Assembly (NCBI GenBank): GCA_032164245.1
Contig: JAVMKO010000003.1
Location: 84,302,390-84,366,389, forward strand
Reading direction: 5' to 3'
DNA: 64,000 bases
DNA from: Sternotherus odoratus
Lineage: Eukaryota; Chordata; Testudines; Kinosternidae
Position numbers and translations under genes: made by a program
Part shown: in pieces, positions 10,738 through 21,968 of the stretch
Position numbering within the stretch: the first letter of the stretch is position 1
How the letters are laid out: each line of letters begins with the position of its first letter
Notes under the pieces: model-generated
Seen by the model: the letters and a program-made list of their open reading frames with translations, nothing else
What the model was told of the DNA's origin: nothing
Databases searched by the model: none

Positions 10738-11105
10738 ATGTCTGATGATTTCCATGCCATTCTTTTGAGTATGCACTTTCATCTCTCTAAATCTTCTTCT
10801 CCTATCTCTTTGTTCTCCCCCACAAGCACTACATCATCTTCAAAAAGCATGCACCAGGGTACCACTCTCTGGATGTTTTCTGCGAGTGCATCAAACACCT
10901 ACTTGAACTCGATGGGCCTTAGTGCCACGCCTTGATGAACTTCAACTCTTACTAGAGCTGTTCAGTTGCTCTGCCTGGCCTTATATAAACACCTCTGGCA
11001 TAAGTAGTAGCAGTCTAAAGTTCTCATACGGACCCAAATGTATGTCTCTGCCCTGACCTACACATGCTGGACCATATTCATGATATGGTTTATAGAACCT
11101 TTTTT
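10738..11105 (-). mobile_element. Non-LTR reverse transcriptase fragment (RTE-like)
   Basis: Minus-strand translation gives VHQGVALRPIEFK, a stop, then VFDALAENIQRVVPWCMLF followed by EDDVVLVGENKE. This matches reverse transcriptase motif B (usually HQGSALSP.LF) and motif C (usually FADD; here FEDD, so the catalytic block is altered) of a non-LTR element distinct from CR1. Stops on both sides and about 120 codons in total mark it as a fragment. The RTE assignment is tentative; a non-LTR RT is well supported. Confidence 0.72.
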
Positions 11106-13614
11106 CTGGCTCCCTCAAATTGCAACTTACACATCTTAGTGTCCATAATTGCATCTTTTGTATCCTCTTTGAATATAACCTAGTGACTTTAGAAGACTTA
11201 AGGAAATTAAGTAAGTGTAATTTACAAGATGTGGAGGCTAGAAGAAGGTATAAATATTTTCCACCTTAGACTCCACTGACTCACTTCTGAATCTGCTCAC
11301 TATCGCTAAAGGTACAGAAAGGACTACCAGCAAAGGTGCTTATATTGGTTTTTCCATCTGCATTAACGAAACTTGCTTCAGTGAATGTCTTGTCAATACA
11401 GAAAAAAATTCTCTTGTGTAATTCAGCTGAGCTCAAATTAACTCAGTGGGCCATAAAGCTCTGATTTTTTTCTGATGATGGCAATGAATGGGATGGGACA
11501 AAGAACGGTCCATATTGCAGTAAGAGTTACCACCACATGTAAGAGGAACAAGGTTCTAGGCTTTATTATTAGCTCAGATTTTTAGTTATAAAAGACTTTC
11601 CCCTCCTCGTCTCTCCCTAGTGGTTTTTTGATACCTTACTTCCGTGAAGAAAAACGTCTGAAGTATTCAGTCATCCTAGTCAGTCAATTCAAGAGCTGAT
11701 TGAACACATAAAAGCAAATATAAATCATTCAGTGATTTCATAAAATGTGCATGACTATATCATGATTTCCTTGAATGTATCCATAAGTCAAATTTACTAA
11801 GTTACTTTTTTCCCCTACTCTCTCGACTTGATCACAAACAATTGGCAGCTAGTATTCAGTTCTCAGTATTTAAAAATCAATCACTGTTGGTTGGTTGCGA
11901 TTGGTCACATAAGTCAAACAGTATTGTTTTCATTATCTGAATGAATTAATGTATCTCTTAAATTCAGACTAAGGGGTTGACTGGAGCTTTGAATCTCACA
12001 GAAAGGGGAGATTAGGAAAATTTAGAAAATTGTAAATCTCAACAAAGCCATATAGAATTTGGCCAAAACATGCTTCGGGGGCTGGGGTGGGGGAAAGGCC
12101 TCTGCTTTGCTGCCTGGGTATAAAGTTTAAATGTAATTTCTTCCATAACATTCACACAAAACAGGTATAGCTGCACCCTGTGAATGCTGACGGGTGCAGT
12201 TATACCTTTTGTGGCTGATTTAATTGCCTCTGTGACATAGCTCTGAAAGGGGGCTTTGGGAAGCCCTGCCCACCCTCTGAGTTAATAAGCAGTGTCCCAT
12301 TTTAAATCAAATACGCCATTTCTGGTGCGACTACTCAAGCATGCAAGCTTCAAGTTCACTTTCTGCAACCCTTGTGCAATTGAAACCTGACCACTTATAT
12401 GTTTGTGGGAAGTGAATTAAACAAGGGTGGAACAACAAGGCCAAAAGCAAGACCATTTTTAAATTCTAGTGAATGCTCACAGTAACGTTTTCAGGGTATG
12501 ATCCCAGCTGTTGTCGATACGCAAAGTCCTTTCACTGTCCCAGGCGTTCCTTCTTAAAGAAGGCCATTTCGTCATCAAGGAACAAAGACATTTTATATAT
12601 TTCATGTATTTATTTTTTACCTTCCTTTCAGAAAAAGGTTGTTGGAGGGGTGGGATTGAGTGTAAACTGAGATTTACAGAGTGGTGTGAGGACACAAAGG
12701 GTTCATTGTTAGGACTGCAATCTGTCATGCAGGAAGGCTGTCATAGAAGCCTAGAAAAGGCAAACAATGAAACCCAACAGTTATGTTACAGAAAGAGACT
12801 TTAACTCACCTTGGGTCTGCTTGGCTTTAGCTTTCCATGTTGGACCACCTGCCAGGAAATGTGTGGCAGGCTGACCCTCCCCAACTTTAAATCACTTCTG
12901 AGAGGTAGAACTTCATATAAAATGAGATGGACGATGGGCCTGGTAAAGAAAGAGGAGAGATTTATAACTATACAATATTTCTCTCTTTTGAAAATTAAAT
13001 GGCATGTTAGAGAAAATAAAAAGGGGTTCACTGAAAGGGGCAATCCCATGCATGACCAGTTCAATATTTAGGACCTAGTGGACGAATGGCATAAGTATAT
13101 AAATTAAAGGAAGTTATTGTTTTGTAAGGTAAGAGTTACAAAAATGAAGGGAGTTCTATGCATCTTCAATGGAGTTTATGTCCTTAAAAAGAAATCCTGA
13201 ACAATAATCTCCCATGCATGCAGTGTGTTGTATGGCTGGTATTTTAACAGGCCCTCTTTAGAAGTTGCATCCACAATGAAGAAAGAGAAGGAATCACAAC
13301 ATGATCCTCATGTCAATCTGTAAGGACAGCTTCATTAGATTCGACTCTGGGCTGATTGCAGGAATGGGACTTTGTCTGTAAAAATATCGGATAAATGAAG
13401 GGGCAGATGTTATCCTCAGAAATGTAAACAGACCTGAGGTTTTCAAGGGTAGTTGTGGACATCCTCTGGATTTTGATAGTGTGTCAGAATGCACGATATA
13501 GTTGCTAAATGACATCTTACCTAATGGAGAGGAATTCATGGACACTTCTGAAATCATACTATTAATATCTCGGCCTTAGGAGTTACTATACCTACAGCAG
13601 TGCCTGAACACACT
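11106..13614. other. No gene recognised
   Basis: No gene or clear repeat is recognised. Overlapping short open frames at 12473-12804 and 12801-13071 appear on both strands without domain features, as expected by chance. Confidence 0.45.
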
Positions 13615-13702
13615 GGCCCAGATTCTCAACTGGTGCAAATTGGCATAACTCCTCTAAAGTCAATGCAGCTATGCCAGTTTTCATTAGCTTAGGATCTGGC
13701 CC
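13615..13702. repeat. Palindromic amniote DNA repeat
   Basis: An imperfect palindrome: it begins GGCCCAGATTCTCAACTGG and ends CTTAGGATCTGGCC, with inner GTGCAAATTGGCATAACTCC mirrored by GCAGCTATGCCAGTTTTC. This is a common short non-autonomous element of reptile genomes. Confidence 0.65.
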
Positions 13703-15058
13703 TTTGTCTTGAAAGATATGGGATAAAAAAATCTGTCGTAAACTACTGAAGTTTGGCTTACAAAGTCCCAACAAGTTAGCTCTTTATTCTTTATCAGGGA
13801 AGTCTGCACACAATGAAAACGTGGACAAGGGAAATTTGCACAGCATTTAACTTAGGTCAAAAAAACAAGTAATTTGTTAAGTGGCAAGGGCACCAACGCG
13901 TGCCATGTCACGCTGGATTTTCTTTAAAAATAAAAAAAATAACAAAGTTAAACTTTCAGTCAACCTGAAAATATTTGCTTTTTATGGGGGCAGTGCGGAA
14001 CGAATGGGACAGCAAATCTTTCTTCAGTGGTCCATTTTCAGAGACTGAAAAGCTCTATAGAGTGAGTGGGAAGAGAAGGAAAAGGAGGGGTTGCAGAGAG
14101 CGAGAAAAGATGGGGTGAAAGAGTAAACAAAAAAGGAAACAGAAAAGTGAGGACAAATGAAGGAGAATGAGAAAAAGGAAAAGTAGGAAAGAAAGAAAGT
14201 AGGAAAAAAAGAAAAAGAAAGAAAGAAAGAAAGAGAAGGAAAGAAGGAAAGAAAGATCAAATGAAATGTCACACAAAGAGAATTCAGGAACAAACCACAA
14301 AACTGAAAAGAAAAATCCTGGTGTCCATGAACAGCTAACAGAATTATTTCAAACCCAAGACGCCAGCATGTTGTCTATTTTTAACAGGTCGATTTCACCT
14401 CATCAGCTAATTAGTTAATATTTGTAAAATGTGTGACATTCTTGGATCAAGTGCAAACGAATTACTTCTTAATTATTGATGAACTTGACTATTCAGAGAA
14501 AAGTCATAATTTTACTGAGCACTTTCCAAAAAGGAAAATGTGCTGTGAGGAATCTAAAAACTGAATCATCATATTAATCTACAAATATATGCAAAGAATG
14601 TTTGCTTATAGCTGAATGGGATTTTTAAAACTGTTTTGTTTTGTAAATTACTCTCCCCGTGGACACATTCCCTGGCTCAAACCATTTTTTCAAAGATGCA
14701 CTCCCTTTCCCTTGTCATTCATGAGCTTGTTTTCATTATTTCATAGGCTCTTTTCTTATTGTTCAACATTACTTTTTCCTGTTCCTGCCTACCTTCTCTA
14801 AGCAGGCATTTCTATTTGCTTATTTATTATTAACTTCCCTCTCCCCTTTACACGTGCAAGGTCAGAACAAGCAGCTGTTTTCATCTATTTATATGTGAAT
14901 GCACATTATTTCAGCCTTTTTTTGGTCCACAGTAGTTGTATTTTAGATTTAACAGGCGTATATACATTCTGCATTTTTGCACAGTGCTTTTGAACCATTA
15001 TTATTTTAATAATTAATTAACAAAATAATAGAGTAAAACAATATTGTATTTGTAATCG
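13703..15058. other. No gene; purine-rich tract in the middle
   Basis: Aside from the purine-rich tract at 14050-14262, I recognise nothing. The segment 14340-14560 is AT-rich and unique-looking, with TAATTA-type sites, and could be conserved non-coding sequence, but that cannot be judged without comparison. Confidence 0.4.
14050..14262. repeat. Purine-rich (GAAA/GGAA)n low-complexity tract
   Basis: Almost pure purine on the plus strand, with GAAA and GGAA units concentrated at 14190-14255. It creates the Phe/Ser/Leu-rich antisense open frames at 14024-14300, which are not genes. Confidence 0.85.
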
Positions 15059-15091
15059 TGCTCTCTCTCTTTCTCGCTCTCTCTCTCTCTG

Positions 15092-15160
<69 letters not shown>
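15059..15160. repeat. Compound microsatellite (CT)n(CA)34
   Basis: An interrupted CT run (15059-15090) joins an uninterrupted 68-bp CA run (15093-15160, 34 units). The Cys/Val and His/Thr repeats in overlapping open frames are artefacts of this tract. Confidence 0.97.
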
Positions 15161-15165
<5 letters not shown>

Positions 15166-16362
15166 CAGGATGACGGCTGGATAGTTTTGACCTCCAGTGT
15201 CCGCAAAATGAGCAATGGACAACATAGAAGGTTGGCTGCTTCTATACAGACCTGCTTTTGTGTTCTTGTCCGGGGCTTGATCCTTGAAGCCCTGTGCACT
15301 CAGTGGATGCCAGGGAGATAGATGTGATCTGTTAGCCTCATCCAGAGCCGGCAGCTGAGCCACTTTCACACAAGGAGGCAGGTATGGCAATGCCGGGGTA
15401 ACAGATGAGAACCCATGGGGAGCCCTTGACTATGGAGAATGAAAAATCAAAAGAAACCATATTGGGCACAGATACAAAAGGAGTCCCCTGTTCCTTTTCT
15501 ATCCTCCCTTGTTCCTTTTCTCCTCTTCCTTACTAGACTGTAATGAATGTGGAAAACTGCTTTCCCTCTGGAAGTATTCGAGTACATATAGGCTCCAGAT
15601 GCTATTCTATGCAAATACTTCCACTGCTTTCCTGCCTGAGAGCATTTCATGTTAACCCTTCTGCTGATCCATTTGCTGTTTTTCTCTCTCCACATAGAGT
15701 GTGTAGGAGAAGGGGGGACATTACTTCAAATACATCATTTTTCTCAAGGGGCAGTTTTACATACCATGTAGTGCATTTGGGTTCACCACAATTGAGGGCC
15801 CAATGCAGCAGTTAACAAATTTCTGGTGTTAAAGTAAAATTGACGCTTTAATTATGTCACCTGCTGGGGAAAAAAATCAGTGAGGTCAAATTCTATCATT
15901 GTCGATACACACACAGCTCCCACTGAAATCAGTGCAAGCTGATAAGCCAAGGCAGAAATTGTCACAATGTAAACAATAGCTAAAAGAGCTTTATAGATTT
16001 TCAAAAGCTCTGGCTGGGCTAAGTGACTTCAGTTGCATGAAAGAAAAATACAATGCAAAAGAACTCTAAAGAACTCCTGTCAGGTACAGAATGACATTTG
16101 ACTCCTGTTGACTGTTGATAGTTAAATAATAGAGAAATTATCAACCACTTAATGTTTGCCACCACTTACATAATGTAACCACACAGGGCTTCCGAAGATT
16201 ATTCATATATCCAACAGGAAACTAAGAATCAGCATGCCTCCTCTAATGTGTTCCCTTTAAGCTGAAACTCCTATCCAAACTAAATCCTTTACATTTTTGA
16301 GGAAAAGTAAACATATTTACAGAGGTTTTGTAGCATGCTACATTTTTAACTATTTTATCGCT
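15161..16362. other. No gene recognised
   Basis: No gene is recognised. About 15890-15960 may be a very decayed palindromic repeat ('ggtcaaattctatcat' ... 'cccactgaaatcagtg'). Confidence 0.4.
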
Positions 16363-16375
16363 ATTCTTATTTATA

Positions 16376-16512
16376 GTATCAGGCGGTAGCCATGTTAGTC
16401 TGGATCTGCCAAAGCGACCAAGAGCCTGGGGCACCTTATAGACTAATAGACTTCCACGAAAGCTTATGCCCCAATACATCTGTTAGTCTATATGGTGCCA
16501 CAGGACTCTGTC
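16376..16512. mobile_element. Miniature Penelope-like insertion with 13-bp TSD
   Basis: A 137-bp insertion flanked by perfect 13-bp direct repeats ATTCTTATTTATA (16363-16375 and 16513-16525). Its left part is antisense and its right part sense to a PLE terminal sequence, giving inverted arms at about 16420-16449 and 16480-16512 (left CACCTTATAGACTAATAGA; right TCTGTTAGTCTATATGGTG). The loop contains CCACGAAAGCTTATG, the 3' half of a hammerhead-like core; the CTGATGA half is absent. The left start (GTATCAGGCGGTAGCC) matches the start of the second miniature insertion at 27791. Confidence 0.8.
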
Positions 16513-16525
16513 ATTCTTATTTATA

Positions 16526-16780
16526 ATCATCCAGTTTGGAACAGTCTGGTTATGATGATATCCTCTTCTCTGGCATTCACATACAAGCTATTCTTTTTTC
16601 TAGGAGCTCTCTCCACACATGGTTCTGAAGATCTCTTACCTCATTAGCCTGGAAACCCCTGTTGTTGTTGTTTTTTCCCTATTGAATACTCAAAGGTGAA
16701 CTCCTGATCCCAATAGGAGTTTTGCCATTAACTTCATTAGGGTCAGGATTGTTCCCCAAAAGATCTTCCCTCTCTAAACA
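16526..16780. repeat. Unassigned sequence with a palindromic repeat
   Basis: Only 16703-16752 is recognisable: CTCCTGATCCCAATAGGAG ... CATTAGGGTCAGGAT, a short palindromic reptile repeat. Confidence 0.5.
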
Positions 16781-17288
16781 AATATCAACATGGAGGGAGA
16801 AAAGCCACAGAAATATCAGGAGAAGGCAAGTCATTAGGCAAGGAGAAGAAAATATGCTTCTTAATTGACAGAGCAAGGCAGGAGTCAATGTACTATCTAA
16901 TCCAGACCTCAATGCCCCAAAGATCACAAAAAGGAGGAAGTTAGTTAAATAGAAATTAAAAGGAACAATCACATGGATGAAATGCTTCGTAATTGCATGG
17001 AGACTATTTAAAAACACCATAGTAGAAACTCAAATTATATGAATACCCCAAATTAAAAAAAACAACAACATTAAGAGGACCAACAAAAATACCACTGTAG
17101 TTAAATAGCAGAGTAAAAGAGGCAATTAGAGGCAAAAAGGCATCCTTAAAAAAATTGGAAGTCAAATCCTATGGAGGAAAATAGAAAGGAGCATAAACTC
17201 TGGCAAGTCAAGTGTAAAAATATAATTGAAGAGCAACTAGCTGATGACATAAAAAAAACAGCATTTTTTTTTAAAGTGCATCAAAAGT
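16781..17288 (+). mobile_element. CR1 LINE ORF2 linker fragment (left of solo LTR)
   Basis: Plus-strand translation gives WRLFKNTIVET, ending in EENRKEHKLWQVKCKNIIEE (open at 17171-17383), matching the CR1 segment between endonuclease and reverse transcriptase (rich in Lys, with KKASFKKLE-like repeats). It is interrupted by a solo LTR at 17294. CR1 3' sequence follows at 18030, so an internal deletion preceded the LTR insertion. Confidence 0.72.
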
Positions 17289-17293
17289 GTCCC

Positions 17294-18024
17294 TGTAGTG
17301 GGCTGACTACCCTGCTCCAAAGAAAAAGGGTTAAAACAGCTCTGGGAAGAGCGGTAGCTGGGGGCAAGCAGCTCTCAGGCTAATTAGGGAAAAGTTGGGC
17401 TGATTGGGAGGCAGCCTAAGGTGGGGGCCACGCCCCAAACAGACCCAGCTGGCCATATAAAGGCCAGGGAAGCCAGGAGCTGAACAGAGAGAGTCTTTTT
17501 CCTTAGTTGTGGAGGCAGACTGTCCTGGCTGCTGGGGAAGCTTGAGAAGGTTCCTGGAGTGGAACAGGGCTGGGGGGAAAGGCCAGAGGAGCTGGGGAGC
17601 TCCAGGCTGGCAACTCCCTGGGCTTCAGGGCCTCGTCTGAGGCCTAGAAGAGGTACTGCGGTTGCAGGGGGCAGCCCATGGGTAGGCAGAGGCAGCAGGC
17701 CAAACCCTCCTTGCCTATGATGACTGGCTGTTACACTGCAGTCTGCCCCAGGGAGTGGGGGCTTGATGGTGACTGGCAGTAGCCTAGACTGAGGCAAGGT
17801 AGGGTTAGTGGGTGAGGGATCCTTGTGGAGGGGAGACACAGTGAGACTATGGGGGTGCTGCAGGGGTGCAGCACCCCAGGGAAGAGGGCACCAGGGTCTG
17901 GGAGGGACACGGGGCCAGTGGCAAGTGGGACATTGGCCTGCAGAGGGTGCTCTGGAGGCTGAAAGAGCTGATTCCCTGGACGACCAGCGGGAGATGCCGC
18001 AGGGGTAAGTCTTGCCCCGCTATA
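17294..18024. mobile_element. Solo LTR (731 bp) with 5-bp TSD
   Basis: A GC-rich insertion bounded by TGTAGTGGG on the left and CCCGCTATA on the right (complementary ends, one or two mutations) and flanked by the duplication GTCCC at 17289-17293 and 18025-18029. A TATA-like CATATAAAGG lies near 17454 and suggests plus orientation. There is no internal region or second LTR, so it is a solo LTR left by recombination. The 5-bp duplication fits a Ty3/Gypsy or some endogenous retroviral elements; the class is unresolved. The open frames of 100-150 residues inside it are not genes. Confidence 0.8.
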
Positions 18025-18029
18025 GTCCC

Positions 18030-18200
18030 TAAACATCTAACTGCCAGAAGCTGCGACTGGATGATGTTGATGGAGCACTTGAAATTGTCCTGTTCTAATC
18101 ATTCCCTCTGAATCAGTGCTTACCATCAGAAGACAGGATACTGGGCTATATGGACCATTGTTTGACCCAGTAAGGTCATTATTATGTTCTTTCCAACAAT
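18030..18200 (+). mobile_element. CR1 LINE 3' end (right of solo LTR)
   Basis: This is the CR1 3' UTR: CTGCCAGAAGCTGCGACTGG, then CATTCCCTCTGAATCAG, GAAGACAGGATACTGGGCTA and TGGACCATTGTTTGACCCAG, ending in ATTATGTTCTTTCC. Its right end is the natural 3' end of this CR1 subfamily. Confidence 0.88.
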
Positions 18201-18837
18201 ATTTTTCCAGTAGAACCTCTCTCTCTCCATTTATGGACTTTAATTTACTACATCACTCCTTAATAAGAGTGATATTAAGGCCCTATGTTTCTGATCAAGA
18301 GAGCCATAGACAACCTAAGTCCTACCCTGAACATATAATATATGTCAGTTACTTAGTTTTATTGGAAAGAATTGCAAGTGGGTCTGAGATAGAATAGAAG
18401 GGCAGAGAGAGAGAGTGTGTGCCGGGGGTCTGATCCTGGACTGAACACCAAGCATTCCCATTGATTCACAAATGGAGATAGAGGAATAGTTTAATAGACC
18501 AAATATTTTAGGGCCCTTTTTGGGTCACTGGACTGGATGATACAATCGCTCATTCCTTAATATGCCACTAATGATAAATGTACTGCAGATACATTTTCAG
18601 TACTACATATATAGTAGTATAAAAAAACTTCAAAAAGAGACTCCAATGAGAAGCTAATGGCACATCCCCCTGCCCGAAGCCAGCCAGCCTCACACCCTGT
18701 CAGGTTATTCATTTATTTTCATTAAATACGGAGACTAAATAATGAAATTAATAAATTTCAAGCTGAACATGTATTAATTCTAATGAACAATGCCACATTA
18801 TACAGTGTACATTTTTGACAGTTTATAATAAGCAATG
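18201..18837. other. No gene recognised
   Basis: No gene is recognised. About 18700-18810 is very AT-rich and unique-looking, with paired TAAT/ATTA sites. Confidence 0.4.
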
Positions 18838-18922
18838 CTCTGGGGGCAGGCGGTGGGGGAGGGAGGGTGCAAGGTGGAAGTTTCACCTAGGGCGCAAAAT
18901 ATCCTTGGACTGGCCCTGTGTG
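18838..18922. mobile_element. hAT-like element end fragment
   Basis: The block AGTTTCACCTAGGGCGCAAA followed by ATATCCTTGGACTGGCCCTG is a familiar end of a reptile hAT-like non-autonomous element. Only this end is seen. Confidence 0.5.
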
Positions 18923-19469
18923 CCAGCCATTCTTCCAAAGGTGCATTTGCTTTGTAACTTGGTCAGTAATGAAAACTTGGTTTGGTCAGTAAAGCAAACA
19001 ATTAATGTGTAGCTGGAAAACACACAGGGATTAGATAAGGGAAACACGAACATATCATTCGTACAAAGCCACTCTTCTGATCATAACTGCACTTTTTGGC
19101 AGTCAGTTTTAGAGTCTTTTATTTTTCCTATGGTAAATATATTCTACAAAGTAATTACTAGTACAAGTTTCATGCTGTATTTAGTACTAATATTATAATA
19201 TATGAAGACCAAGGGAGTCATTCTGAGTTAAACCACCATAAAAAAAATATAGGTGCATATATAACCTATAAAATGAAATGTCTATGTGTGTGCGGTTTGT
19301 TTATAAAATTTCCTGTGGTTCTGAAAATGACTTTAATTCAAAACCAGAATGGCACTTATTCACTCCATGGATCACCAAAGCTAGTGGAATGGCTTTCTTT
19401 CCTCAGTCTTCACTGCCAAAGGAGTTGGAGAGACACTTACCTCAGGACCAGGAATGCCTGAGTAATTTC
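18923..19469. other. No gene recognised
   Basis: AT-rich sequence with no recognisable gene. The last about 100 bp may already belong to the CR1 copy that follows. Confidence 0.4.
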
Positions 19470-20690
19470 AGAGAGACCTAAACAAGGTAGATGAATGATG
19501 GCAAATGAAATTCAATGTCATAAAATAAAAAGTAATGCACATAGGAGGGGGAAATGTAAACTACTACCACACCTTCAAGAGTTCCAAATCAGCTGCATCA
19601 GCTCAGGAAAGGGACATGGGTGTTACTGAAGACAGTTCAAATAAGACATCTAGTCCATGTGCAGCTAGGGTCAAAAAATAAACAAGGTGTAGGAATACAT
19701 AAGGAATGGGATGGAGAATAATACAGAGAATGTTATACATTTATAGAAACCAGTGGTGTGGCCTCACATTGAATACTGTGTGCAGTATTGGTCCCTCCAT
19801 CTCAGAAAAAAGGTGACAAGAATGACCAATGGCATGGAGAAACTCTCATGGGAAGAGTGATTGAGAAGGTTAGGGTTGTTTCCCTTGGAAAGGAGACCCC
19901 TAAGAAGGGACATGACAAAAGTGAATAAAATAATGAATGGTATAGAGCACTGGTTCCCAAAGTGGGAACCTGCTATGGGTTACATGGTGGGGTCCATCTC
20001 TTGAACACGGGCCAGAATGTGCTAGAATGGCATTCTGGTACTTTACCCACACAGAGGATGCCATTTTGTTCTCAAAATGGCGTCCTCTGCACTGCATGAC
20101 CTGTACACACAGTGCATATGAGGTCACGTTGCTGGGAGCATTCCCACACTGCCAGGAGCATTCCCATACCATGCGGGTGTTTCACGGGTACCAGAAATGA
20201 AAGGCGACCAAGACAGTCGGTAGGATGCCAAAAGGAACCTGGGAAGGGGAGGGAGTTTGGGAACCCCTGGTACAGAGAAAGTAGAGATGGAACTTTCCTT
20301 CTCACTGTCTTAATGAAATTAAAAGGTAGAAAACTGAAAATTTATAATTAGACAGCAGGACACACTGCCACAGGAAGTCACTGAAGCCAAGAATTTAGCA
20401 AGATTCAAGAAGAGAATGGAAATTTCTCTGAATAACAGGAATATCCAGAGTTATAATTAATAACAAAAAAATGGAAGGGATACTAAACCTTTTGCTTCAG
20501 TGTTTAAGCCAACCTCTAGCTTTTGGAGACCAGAATGAGACTTGATGTGGGGGATAGATTATCCCACATTTCTCTACTGCAGGCTCTGACACGTTCCTCT
20601 GAGGCACATGATACTGGCTACTGACAGAGACTGAATATTGTACTAGACAGAGTTCTGCTGGTGAGCCAGTGTGACAGTTCCTAAGCAAGT
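19470..20690 (+). mobile_element. CR1 LINE, 5'-truncated, with nested hAT
   Basis: This is the 3' portion of a CR1 ORF2 and UTR. Recognisable blocks are AAATGAAATTCAATGTC, AGAGAATGTTATACATTTAT, CTCACATTGAATACTGTGTG and the 3' tail GATACTGGCTACTGACAGAG. The coding frame is broken throughout. CR1 sequence is interrupted by a hAT element at 19948-20269 and resumes with 'aagtagagatggaactttcc'. Confidence 0.85.
19948..20269. mobile_element. Non-autonomous hAT element (322 bp) with 8-bp TSD
   Basis: Terminal inverted repeats are CACTGGTTCCCAAA (left) and TTTGGGAACCCCTG (right), typical hAT ends. The flanks are GTATAGAG (19940-19947) and GTACAGAG (20270-20277), an 8-bp duplication with one later substitution. 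The interior holds the near-repeat GGGAGCATTCCCACACTG / CAGGAGCATTCCCATACC and no transposase. Confidence 0.85.
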
Positions 20691-21062
20691 AGTTGTGAGT
20701 TCACAGTAAAATGGAGTAAGTTGGAGGGATAATGTGGCTGGAATGTTTTTCTTGTTACATTCTTAGGCCCGGTCCTGCAAGCAGCTCTGTATGGGTAGAT
20801 TCCTATGCCTCTGCGGAGCAGCTCTTAGCTGTCACTTAACCATGCTCTCATTTTCTTTTTACTCTGTCTTCACAAATGAATGCCTCCAGCCCTCTCACTC
20901 TTTTTATTGCTTTTCTCTGAACTCTCTCCAAATTCTCATTATATTTCTGATTATGACATGCCCAGAACTAAATGACACATTCCAGGGAGGGTTGTCCCAG
21001 AGCTTATGGTGAGTTACTTTATTTATGATTAATGATTAATGATGATTATTGTTGGTTGTGGT
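20691..21062. other. No gene recognised
   Basis: About 20764-20830 may be a short palindromic-type repeat fragment ('aggcccggtcctgcaagcag'). The rest is unassigned. Confidence 0.4.
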
Positions 21063-21170
21063 GGTTGTGTTACCATACAATCATGGAGCAGGACCCCATT
21101 GTGCTAGGTGCTGTACAAATACAGAACCAATCAGACATTTCCTGCCCCATGGAGTTTACAATCTAAGTCC
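21063..21170 (-). repeat. MIR-type SINE 3' tail
   Basis: The segment contains CAGGACCCCATTGTGCTAGG, GCTGTACAAATACAG and GGAGTTTACAATCTAA, the antisense of the MIR-type tail also present at 5.5 and 60.1 kb. Confidence 0.75.
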
Positions 21171-21204
21171 CATTGTGATGTGATGCCTCTGCACATGCAG
21201 CCCT

Positions 21205-21325
21205 GATCTGTGGTCCCGATTCTGATACCCTTTCTCATGTTGCCCAGCTGAGTCAGTGAGACTGCTTGTGGCATACCGTGCTATTCAACATATGTTGAGT
21301 ATGAACCTGAATCTGGCCTTATATT
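21205..21325. repeat. Palindromic amniote DNA repeat (degenerate)
   Basis: The left end GGTCCCGATTCTGATACCC mirrors the right end ATGAACCTGAATCTGGCC, an old palindromic element related to the one at 60261-60383. Confidence 0.5.
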
Positions 21326-21659
21326 AACTATTTCTTCTGCCCATCACACTTCACACTCATATCTGATTATAGTCTAAGAAGCATTCTTAAGTCTCTTTCA
21401 GCATTCCTGCTTTCTGGGTATCTACCTCCCATTGAAAATTGCTGGTTTGGATTATTCTCCCCAGCCCTCATTGTATTAACTTGCATTTTCCAAAATAGAT
21501 TCATGTTTTGCTCCTTCCCTCTCTCCCCCAGTGCCTACATTTCTAACCTGTCTGGGTCCCTTTGCATTTTTTTTCTCCATCGCCACTGGTACTGCTTTTC
21601 AATACTTGCTTGTCTGAGGGCCAAATTACTGATGATGTTATTGAGACTGTGATGAACTC

Positions 21660-21905
21660 TGGAACTAAGAAGATTTGGATTCAGCTGCCAGCACTTGGGC
21701 AAGTCGTGAGATATCTCTCTACCTCAGGTGTCCATCTGTAAAATGGGGAGACCAATATTTTTTTCCTTTCTACTACTCCGTCTGTCTTTTCTCCTTAGAT
21801 TGTAAATTCTGTGCCATGGAAACTGCCTTTTTCTGTGTTTATGCAATGCCTCGCACACTCGGGCCCCAATCTCAGTTGAGGCCTCAGGCAGTATTTTATT
21901 ACAGA
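21660..21905 (+). repeat. MIR-type (CORE) SINE
   Basis: Sense copy: GCACTTGGGCAAGTCGTGAG, CCATCTGTAAAATGGGGAG, then the tail GATTGTAAATTCTGTGCC ... TGCAATGCCTCGCACAC. The first two blocks are the conserved MIR core, and the tail is the complement of the minus-strand tails listed elsewhere. Confidence 0.75.
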
Positions 21906-21968
21906 TAAACAATAAATAGTCATTTTCATTAGTAAAATGCCTGCTTGCAGAGCAGCAGCTGAAGGTGG

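Noticed and set aside
14024..14300. Phe/Leu/Ser-rich membrane-like proteins
   Set aside because: Antisense translation of a purine-rich low-complexity tract, not transmembrane proteins.
15006..15390. Cys-Val and His-Thr repeat proteins
   Set aside because: Artefacts of the (CA)34 microsatellite.
17384..18036. Pro/Leu/Ser-rich minus-strand open frames of 151 and 101 codons
   Set aside because: They lie wholly within the solo LTR and reflect its GC-rich composition.
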